Assembly (NCBI GenBank): GCA_964651495.1
Contig: CAZYWP010000107.1
Location: 1-10,872, forward strand
Length of the DNA: 10,872 nucleotides
Direction: 5' to 3'
From: CAZNVB01 sp964651495
GTDB taxonomy: Bacteria; Acidobacteriota; Aminicenantia; Aminicenantales; UBA8522
Made by a program: the position numbers and the translations under genes
In this document: positions 1 through 4,993 of the stretch, one piece after another
Position numbering within the stretch: the stretch's first letter is position 1
How the letters are laid out: each line of letters begins with the position of its first letter
The notes under the pieces: model-generated
The model's database searches: none
The model's input: the letters and a program-made list of their open reading frames with translations, nothing else
Told to the model about the DNA's origin: nothing

Positions 1-2
1 CC

Positions 3-134
3 AGGCTCCAAAGAATCATACTCTATAGCACACCTCCCCATATTTTTCAATGCCGGGGAAATCTAAGTTGCGGAATCGCTGGCTATATCAAATATGAGGA
101 TGCTTACGGGCACAATTATGGCCATTACGCCTAA
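3..134 (+). CDS. Possible C-terminal fragment of an unidentified protein, cut by the window edge
   Basis: One frame stays open from the left edge to a TAA at 132-134, about 43 codons. The last residues are rich in Tyr, His and Gly (ending KYEDAYGHNYGHYA) and two cysteines lie upstream (near codons 18 and 23), which reads more like a real protein C-terminus than a random frame. The stop codon sits directly against the left arm of the inverted repeat at 135. The stretch is clearly more AT-rich than the genes that follow. No start lies in the window and I recognise no family. It may be a gene end, a decayed gene, or non-coding flank of the repeat element. Confidence 0.3.
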   Translation, partial: RLQRIILYSTPPHIFQCRGNLSCGIAGYIKYEDAYGHNYGHYA

Positions 135-216
135 TTAGGGGGACGCCATACGTAATTACCTAAATTCCGGGACACCTCCACAAGAATTAAGTATATTACG
201 TATGGCGTCCCCCTAA
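135..216. repeat. Perfect 22-bp inverted repeat with 38-bp spacer
   Basis: The left arm (135-156, starting TTAGGGGGACGCC) and right arm (195-216, ending GGCGTCCCCCTAA) are exact reverse complements over 22 bp, and the match stops on both sides. The spacer (157-194) holds a second, imperfect pairing between TAAATTC and GAATTAA. Transcribed, it would form a long hairpin ending one base before the Shine-Dalgarno of the downstream barrel gene. There is no T-run after the right arm, so it is not a standard intrinsic terminator. The GGGGAC...CCATAC style resembles palindromes that accompany Y1-type (REP-associated) transposases in other genomes; that link is from memory, and no transposase lies in the window. 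Confidence 0.85.
169..197 (+). promoter_or_regulatory. Weak candidate promoter inside the inverted-repeat spacer
   Basis: GGGACA (169-174) and TATATT (192-197) are separated by 17 bp and match the sigma-70 hexamers at 4/6 and 5/6. Transcription would begin near 204, within the right arm, giving a leader of about 25 nt for the barrel gene that lacks the left arm and so cannot form the hairpin. The match is modest and the region is AT-rich, so it could be chance. Confidence 0.22.
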
Positions 217-229
217 AGAGGTGTGCAAT

Positions 230-1516
230 TTGAGAAAAGAAAGTGGAATATGTAAGATATTTTATGGCGTGAACAAAACCAAAATTGCCGCCGGTATCAT
301 CGCCCTTATAGGGACATTAAACGTCCTCTCCCCCGCCATTGCCTCGGCGCAGCTTGTAATCGGCCAGTATGAGCAGGAAGCGCCCCTCCGCACCTGGAAC
401 ATTTTCGGGTTTGAAGGAGCCTCGGCCCTCGGCCGCGGCGGCGCATCCTTCGTCCTGGCCTCAGATTGCTCTGACGCGCTCCTCAACCCGGCCCTGCTCA
501 CCGGTCTTTCCGGCATCAGACTAACGCTCAACGGCGCCGCCACTTCCGCCTCCCTCTTCAAGTATTCCCTGGTCAACACGGGGGTCCTGAGCACGGAGGG
601 CAATCTTTCCGTCAACTCCCTGGCGCTTGACTTCGGCGGGATATCCATCCGGACGGGTAACTGGGCATTCGGCCTGAGCGCGGCAATCAACGAAATCTAT
701 GACCGGCCGGGCATTAACTACGAGTACACATCCCAGGGACGGCTCGCCTACATTCTCGATTTCGCCCAAAGCGGATTCCTGAGGACCATTAATTTTTCCC
801 TCGCCCGCCGGTTCGGCAGTCTGTTGAAGGCCGGCCTGGGGATCAATTATGCGGCCGGCAAGCTCGACCGGGAAACCGTCGAGGAGTATCCCCTGAACGG
901 AATAACCATCAGCGACCGCAAAGAACACGAGTTCTCCGGGATCTCCATCAACGGCGGCGTGTCGCTGGCGCTTTCGACCCGGCTTGACCTGGCGCTCGTT
1001 TTCCGTACGCCTTATGTCAGGAAATCGCAAAGCCGGAGCGAAATCCGCTATGCGGCTCCCGCGGGGGGGACGGACATCCGGATCGAGGCTGATTCCTCCG
1101 ACCGCTTCAAGCAGCCGCTGGTCGTCGGGCTGGGGGCCGGGTACCGTGTATCGACCCAATTCCAGGTCCTGGCCGACCTCACCTACTTCAACTGGTCAAA
1201 ATACGAGGTCGAATACTTCGGCGAGACTCAGGAGCGAAATTTCAAGGATACGATCAGGGCCGCCGCAGGGGCCGAATACGCGCTCCTCCTGGATCTCTTC
1301 GGCGTCCCGGCTTCCATTCCCATCCGGTTCGGGCTGAGCTACGACCCGCAGCCGATGCGGGACCCGGGCTCGGCCTATACTCATTACTCCGTAGGAGCCG
1401 GCCTTCACTGGCGGATGATCGCACTGGACGCCGGCGCCTCTTTCGGACAGGAAAGCGGCTCGGGAGACTCGCTGTCGGCGCGGCGGGTGGCAATCTCGCT
1501 CAGCCTGAGGCTTTGA
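230..1516 (+). CDS. Outer-membrane beta-barrel protein, FadL/OmpP1- or PorV-like
   Basis: This is an exported protein of about 428 residues. A hydrophobic signal segment (KIAAGIIALIGTLNVLSPAIASA) ends in an Ala-x-Ala site. The mature N-terminus has a stretch like the FadL/PorV 'GARALGLGGA...NPA' signature (SALGRGGASF, then LLNPALLTGL). The rest alternates polar and hydrophobic residues in strand-sized pieces and ends with paired strands (YSVGAGLHWRM, ALDAGASFG, VAISLSLRL), as in an outer-membrane barrel. The terminal residue is Leu rather than Phe. I chose TTG at 230 because AGAGGTG (217-223) lies 6 nt upstream. A GTG at 221 overlaps that ribosome site, and a GTG at 269 would give a shorter signal peptide but has no good ribosome site. 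Substrate is unknown; hydrophobic-compound uptake or a secretion-associated role is inferred from the family only. Confidence 0.85.
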   Translation: MRKESGICKIFYGVNKTKIAAGIIALIGTLNVLSPAIASAQLVIGQYEQEAPLRTWNIFGFEGASALGRGGASFVLASDCSDALLNPALLTGLSGIRLTLNGAATSASLFKYSLVNTGVLSTEGNLSVNSLALDFGGISIRTGNWAFGLSAAINEIYDRPGINYEYTSQGRLAYILDFAQSGFLRTINFSLARRFGSLLKAGLGINYAAGKLDRETVEEYPLNGITISDRKEHEFSGISINGGVSLALSTRLDLALVFRTPYVRKSQSRSEIRYAAPAGGTDIRIEADSSDRFKQPLVVGLGAGYRVSTQFQVLADLTYFNWSKYEVEYFGETQERNFKDTIRAAAGAEYALLLDLFGVPASIPIRFGLSYDPQPMRDPGSAYTHYSVGAGLHWRMIALDAGASFGQESGSGDSLSARRVAISLSLRL

Positions 1517-1535
1517 ATGATGCCGCCACAAGAAT

Positions 1536-1573
1536 CCCCCTCTCTTCCGTCCTCCCCCACCAGGGTGGAGGAA
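1536..1573. repeat. C-rich/G-rich palindromic repeat, copy 1
   Basis: CCCCCTCTCTTCCGTCCTCC followed by CCCACCAGGGTGGAGGAAA lies in the 80-bp gap between the barrel and carboxypeptidase genes. It matches the element at 4849-4890 over its length with a few substitutions and small gaps. A short hairpin (CCACC/GGTGG) sits in the second half. It could act as a weak transcript-end or processing structure between two co-directional genes. Confidence 0.6.
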
Positions 1574-1596
1574 ACTTACAGGATGAAATTTAGGTC

Positions 1597-2904
1597 ATGA
1601 AAAAATCAATCGTAATGAAACTCGCCTTCGCGGCCGTTCTCGTTATTCGCCTTATTGCCGTGCCCGTCAAATGCCAGGAAGCGGCCGCGCCGGAGATCAT
1701 CAGCCTGGAGAAAGGCCCCGCCGTTGCCGAAAAGCTCCGCGCCCTCGCGCTCGACCTGCTCTTCGAGTGGGAGGGACGGGTCTACGCCCTGGCGGATTCC
1801 GACGACCTCGCCGCCCTGAACAACCTCGGCCTCCCCTACCTCTTCGAAACCTACCGGTTTCCGGCGGCGCGTCCGTCCGACTCCCTTCTCCTGGGCGGAA
1901 TCAACGGAGATTATCACTCTTACAAGGAACTCGAGGCCGACCTCCAGGCCCTCGAACGCTCCTTTCCCGGCCTGGCCAAGGTGTACACCCTCGGGACGAG
2001 CCTGGAGGGCCGGAACATCTATGCCCTTAAAATCAGCGATTACGTCTCCCTGGACGAGGACGAGCCCGAAGTCCTCTTCCTCGGCTGCCACCATGCCCGG
2101 GAATGGATCTCGGTCGAAGTCCCGTACCTCCTGGCCAAATATCTGCTCGAGAATTCCGCCGCCGACCCTGCGGTCCGCCGCCTGGTGAACGAGAGCGAGA
2201 TCTGGATCGTCCCCCTCGTCAACCCCGACGGCCTGGAGTACACGATCCACTATTACCGCTACTGGCGCAAGAACCGCCGCCTCAACTCCGACGGGACGTA
2301 CGGCATCGACATCAACCGGAACTACGGTTACGCCTGGGGGATCGACAACAGCGGCTCGAGCCCGCTCCCCGGGTCCGAGATCTACCGCGGCCCGGCGCCG
2401 TTCTCCGAGCCGGAAACACGGGCCATCCGCGACCTGTTCCTGCAGAAGAGTTTCCGGGCGATGATCAGCTACCATAGCTATTCCCAGGTCATCCTCTATC
2501 CCTGGGGATACACGACCGCGCCGACCGATAAAGACCGGGTGCTCGACGAGATCGCCGCCGGGATGGCGGCCCTGATGCAGCCAGCGAACGGCCGCTTTTA
2601 CGAGTACGGTCAGGCCGCGGCATCGCTCTACCTGACAAACGGTGACACGACCGACTGGACGTTCGGCATCGCCGGCATCCCTTCCTACACGATCGAGCTC
2701 CCGCCCGTGGACCAGCTCGGGGGCGGGTTTTTCAACGCCGAACAGGACATCCTGCCCATTTTCCGGGAAAACCTCCCGGCCGCGCTCTACCTTATCGACT
2801 GGTCGATCGGGAATTTCGGGGCGGCGCAGAGCTTCGCCCTCGAGGAGCGGCAAAGATCCCTCCCCGCCGCCAAAGCCAGGCTGACGGGCAAGAGGCTCCA
2901 GTAA
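1597..2904 (+). CDS. Secreted zinc carboxypeptidase, peptidase family M14 (M14A type)
   Basis: The 435-residue protein removes C-terminal amino acids from peptides using one zinc ion. Every M14A landmark is present: HAREW with zinc ligands His166 and Glu169, substrate-binding Arg224 in YWRKNR, Asn240-Arg241 in DINRNYG, the third zinc ligand His293 in SYHSYSQ, the Tyr248-equivalent at about Tyr345 (LYLTNGDTTDW) and the general base Glu367 in YTIELPP. Residues 1-25 form a signal peptide. Cys26 follows Lys, so a lipoprotein site is unlikely. Residues about 30-105 resemble the pro-region of secreted M14 enzymes. There is no C-terminal sorting domain. The ATG at 1597 has only a weak AGG upstream, and Met7 is an alternative start. 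It lies 80 bp after the barrel gene on the same strand, so co-transcription is possible. It likely acts in the periplasm or outside the cell to scavenge amino acids. Confidence 0.95.
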   Translation: MKKSIVMKLAFAAVLVIRLIAVPVKCQEAAAPEIISLEKGPAVAEKLRALALDLLFEWEGRVYALADSDDLAALNNLGLPYLFETYRFPAARPSDSLLLGGINGDYHSYKELEADLQALERSFPGLAKVYTLGTSLEGRNIYALKISDYVSLDEDEPEVLFLGCHHAREWISVEVPYLLAKYLLENSAADPAVRRLVNESEIWIVPLVNPDGLEYTIHYYRYWRKNRRLNSDGTYGIDINRNYGYAWGIDNSGSSPLPGSEIYRGPAPFSEPETRAIRDLFLQKSFRAMISYHSYSQVILYPWGYTTAPTDKDRVLDEIAAGMAALMQPANGRFYEYGQAAASLYLTNGDTTDWTFGIAGIPSYTIELPPVDQLGGGFFNAEQDILPIFRENLPAALYLIDWSIGNFGAAQSFALEERQRSLPAAKARLTGKRLQ

Positions 2905-2940
2905 CCTGACTTCTTCATAAACTCAGGATGAACATCATCC

Positions 2941-2975
2941 GCTCCCCTGGCGGGAGGGGATAGAGAGGAGGGGGT
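2941..2975. repeat. G-rich repeat module, copy A
   Basis: The module has a small CCCCT/AGGGG palindrome and then a purine-rich run. Its core CTGGCGGGAGGGGATAGA (2947-2964) occurs again exactly at 4215-4232 beside the large palindrome. It lies in the 262-bp gap between the carboxypeptidase and the coiled-coil gene, in which I see no coding sequence. Confidence 0.65.
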
Positions 2976-2987
2976 ATCTTTTATTTA

Positions 2988-3033
2988 TCACCCTCACCCA
3001 AACCCTCTCCCCTCGAAGGGAGAGGGGAATTTT
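2988..3033 (+). terminator. Terminator-like hairpin within a C-rich repeat
   Basis: CCCTCTCCC (3003-3011) and GGGAGAGGG (3018-3026) form a perfect 9-bp stem around a 6-nt loop, followed by GAATTTT. The lead-in TCACCCTCACCCAAA is typical of a dispersed palindromic repeat seen in many bacterial genomes. The hairpin could end the carboxypeptidase transcript. The T-run is only four bases and is offset, so termination strength is doubtful and the repeat explanation may suffice. Confidence 0.5.
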
Positions 3034-3097
3034 AGATAATGATAGCACGGAGCGTTAGCCGTCTGAATACTCAGGGCTGAGTCCTGCCCAAAAAAAT

Positions 3098-3129
3098 CGG
3101 TTGACAAAGGCAACCGTTTTAGGATAAAC
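3098..3129 (+). promoter_or_regulatory. Promoter candidate overlapping a terminator-like hairpin, upstream of the coiled-coil gene
   Basis: A perfect TTGACA (3101-3106) lies 16 bp before GATAAA (3123-3128), suggesting a sigma-70 promoter starting near 3135 with a leader of about 30 nt. The same bases form an inverted repeat CGGTTG (3098-3103)/CAACCG (3111-3116), preceded by seven A and followed by four T, which also looks like a small bidirectional terminator. Either reading fits; an operator over the -35 box is a third possibility. Confidence 0.42.
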
Positions 3130-3166
3130 AATTTAGCACCGTTTTGCGCCTTCCCAGGAGGGATAT

Positions 3167-4030
3167 TTGGAGCTGATCGCTTTCCAGGCCGCGCCCCCCA
3201 TTCAGCGCGAAGGCCTTCCCTACTGGATTTTCTGGTTCATGCTCCTCATCATCTTGCTCCTATTTCTCTTCGTTTTCCTGCGGGATAAGCATCTACGCAT
3301 GCGCATCAGCACCTTCCTGGCGGGAGCGCGACGCCGCTCCATCCTCATCAGGCTTAAGTTCCAGCTGAAAAAAGAAAGGCAAAAGCGGGTCGCCCTCGTC
3401 AAAAAGCTCGGAGAAAAGGCCTGGGGCGAAGACATCCAAATCCAAGGAGGCGAGGGAATCCGCGCCCATCTCAAGGAGCTGTACGAAAAGCGCGACGCCG
3501 GCCAGATGGAATGGAAAAACGCATTTGCCGAGCTGGAGAAGCTCCACAAGCGGCTGGAGGAGACCATCGGCCTGTACCATAAGAGGGCGGAGGATCAGTT
3601 GCTCCAGAGAAAGCCCCTGGACGAGCTGATGAGGCAGAAGAAGGAGGAGGAGAAGGCCCTGAAGAAAGTGCCCGAAAAAGACCGGGAGATCGAACGCCAG
3701 ATCGAGGAGGTCAGGGCGGAGCAGGAGGAGACCCGGGAGCGCATCCAAGAAATCGATGATGCGATCAAGGAGACCGAGGCCGAGGGCAGGAGCAAGCGCC
3801 GCGACATCGAGAAGGAAATCCATTACTGGGAAAAGAAGAAGGAAAAAATCCAGGATAAAATCAAGGAGAACGAAGCCCAGCAACAGGAGCATTATTATTC
3901 TCTGGGCCGGGTGTTCGAAGAACAGAGGGTGGACAGCCGGGCGCTGGCCGATCTCTATCTGGAGATCGACGGAGTCAACCAACGGATCACCACCCTGCAA
4001 CACCGCATCGAGACCCTCACCGGCGGATAG
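3167..4030 (+). CDS. Membrane-anchored coiled-coil protein, function unknown
   Basis: I do not recognise a family for this 287-residue protein. A short N-terminus is followed by one strongly hydrophobic helix (about residues 19-38, LPYWIFWFMLLIILLLFLFV). After that comes a basic stretch (RMRIST...ARRRS) that would keep the rest in the cytoplasm by the positive-inside rule. From about residue 60 to the end it is very rich in Glu, Lys, Arg and Gln, with heptad-like spacing, especially 140-240, so it is probably a long coiled coil. The TTG start is supported by a strong AGGAGGG (3157-3163) 3-4 nt upstream and by the absence of a better in-frame start. It may form a scaffold or spacer from the inner membrane. 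No enzymatic motif or metal site is visible. Confidence 0.82.
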   Translation: MELIAFQAAPPIQREGLPYWIFWFMLLIILLLFLFVFLRDKHLRMRISTFLAGARRRSILIRLKFQLKKERQKRVALVKKLGEKAWGEDIQIQGGEGIRAHLKELYEKRDAGQMEWKNAFAELEKLHKRLEETIGLYHKRAEDQLLQRKPLDELMRQKKEEEKALKKVPEKDREIERQIEEVRAEQEETRERIQEIDDAIKETEAEGRSKRRDIEKEIHYWEKKKEKIQDKIKENEAQQQEHYYSLGRVFEEQRVDSRALADLYLEIDGVNQRITTLQHRIETLTGG

Positions 4031-4040
4031 GCCGCCCTTA

Positions 4041-4240
4041 TATCACCCTCTCCCAGAGCCTCTTAAAACTACCCCTCCCCTGGGAGGCTGTGTCGTAATT
4101 GCGATTTGTCATTGCGAGCGACCGCGGGGAGCGCGGCAACCTCCTTTCTTTTCAACGCATTATGAGATTGCTTCGGTCGCTTCGCTCTCTCGCAATGACA
4201 TTGCGACACAGTCTCTGGCGGGAGGGGATAGATGGGAGGG
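4041..4240. repeat. Large composite palindromic repeat element (MITE- or REP-like)
   Basis: Nested inverted repeats fill the gap before queH. Outer arms are CCCCTCCC (4072-4079) with GGGAGGGG (4220-4227); then CTGTGTCG (4088-4095) with CGACACAG (4204-4211); then GTCATTGCGAG (4108-4118) with CTCGCAATGAC (4189-4199); then imperfect pairing of the AACCTC and GAGATTGCTTCGGTCGC regions around a loop near 4143-4160. An additional pair, CTCCCAG (4050-4056) and CTGGGAG (4080-4086), overlaps the left end. The GTCATTGCGAGCGA core resembles a repeat widespread in proteobacterial and metagenomic genomes. There is no transposase. A transcript through it would fold into one long hairpin, which could separate the coiled-coil gene from queH. 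Confidence 0.8.
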
Positions 4241-4286
4241 GGGATGTCGAAATGACGAAAGAAAAAAAATCCGATAGAATAGCAGC

Positions 4287-4946
4287 ATGGCTAAACCGAG
4301 GTTATTGGCGCACATCTGCTGCGCACCGGACGCCGCCTATATCCTCGGCATTCTCGCGGAGAGTTACGACGTCACCGGCTTTTTCTATAATCCCAACATT
4401 CACCCGCCCGAGGAGTATGCCCTAAGGCTGCAGGAAGCGCGCCTGGTCGCCGGCCGTCTCGGAGTCCCGCTCATCGAGGATGAATACGACGATTCCCGCT
4501 GGCTGCGGCTGGCCGAAAAGCACAAAGACGAGCCGGAGAAAGGCCGGCGCTGCGACGTCTGCTACGCCATGCGGCTCGAGCGGACGGCCCGCGCCGCCGC
4601 GGCAGGCGGGTTTGAATATTTCACCACCATCATGAGCCTGAGCCCCTGGAAAAAGGCGGCCGTCCTCAACCGCATCGGCCGGATGTTCGGCCGCCGCTGC
4701 GGCGTCCGCTTTCTCGAGGCCGACTTCAAGAAGAAGGACGGCTTCCGCAAGAGCGTCGAGCTGAGCAAAGGCCTCGGGCTCTACCGCCAGGATTATTGCG
4801 GCTGCCTTTACAGCCGGCGGGACCACCAGACACGATTGCTTAAACATGCCCCCTCTCCTCCATCCTCCCCCTCCCCGGGGGGAGGAGAAAAGAAGACGCC
4901 TAAACCGCCCTTCCCTATCCAAGCGAAAAAGAGAGGAGAGAACTAG
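4287..4946 (+). CDS. queH: Epoxyqueuosine reductase QueH (DUF208 family)
   Basis: QueH carries out the last step of tRNA queuosine synthesis, reducing the epoxide of epoxyqueuosine at tRNA position 34 in the cytoplasm. It is the iron-sulfur alternative to cobalamin-dependent QueG. The family cysteines are all visible: Cys11-Cys12 in HICCAPD, Cys89 and Cys92 in RRCDVC, and Cys171 and Cys173 in YCGC. Other family stretches include EPEKGRRC, FTTIMSLSPWKK, ADFKKKDGF and ELSKGLGLYRQDYCGCLYS. The recognisable domain ends near residue 185. Residues 188-219 are a Pro/Ser/Gly/Lys-rich tail encoded by a palindromic repeat, longer than family members normally have. The ATG at 4287 has a poor ribosome site. 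hypF follows 47 bp later on the same strand. No other queuosine genes are in the window. Confidence 0.93.
   Translation: MAKPRLLAHICCAPDAAYILGILAESYDVTGFFYNPNIHPPEEYALRLQEARLVAGRLGVPLIEDEYDDSRWLRLAEKHKDEPEKGRRCDVCYAMRLERTARAAAAGGFEYFTTIMSLSPWKKAAVLNRIGRMFGRRCGVRFLEADFKKKDGFRKSVELSKGLGLYRQDYCGCLYSRRDHQTRLLKHAPSPPSSPSPGGGEKKTPKPPFPIQAKKRGEN
4849..4890. repeat. C-rich/G-rich palindromic repeat, copy 2, inside the 3' end of queH
   Basis: CCCCCTCTCCTCCATCCTCC followed by CCCTCCCCGGGGGGAGGAGAAA repeats the element at 1536-1573. A CTCCCC/GGGGAG-type stem closes tightly around its centre. It lies inside the reading frame and encodes the Pro-Ser-Gly-rich tail of QueH, so a mobile or dispersed repeat appears to have extended the gene. 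Confidence 0.65.
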
Positions 4947-4993
4947 AGAAAAGAAGGGGCTGATAGAAATTCCCAAGGCAACGATGGACTGAA

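Noticed and set aside
521..1159. 212-codon - strand frame opposite the barrel gene
   Set aside because: Its composition is that of an antisense shadow, and the + strand has a signal peptide and barrel pattern.
1672..1680. Lipoprotein signal (Cys26) on the carboxypeptidase
   Set aside because: The residues before the cysteine (Pro-Val-Lys) do not fit a lipobox, where a small residue is expected at -1.
1606..2853. Long - strand open frame of 415 codons opposite the carboxypeptidase
   Set aside because: The + strand carries all M14A catalytic residues; the antisense product has no family features.
4041..4240. CRISPR array
   Set aside because: The repeats are inverted and nested, not regularly spaced direct repeats with unique spacers, and there are no cas genes.
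4231..4286. preQ1 riboswitch or other leader for queH
   Set aside because: The short region between the palindrome and the start codon is purine- and A-rich with no recognisable aptamer pattern.
4099..4425. Open frames through the large palindrome (such as one starting MRFVIASDRGERG)
   Set aside because: The sequence is produced by the nested repeat itself, and the frame runs out of register into queH. Such products are common false annotations of this repeat type.
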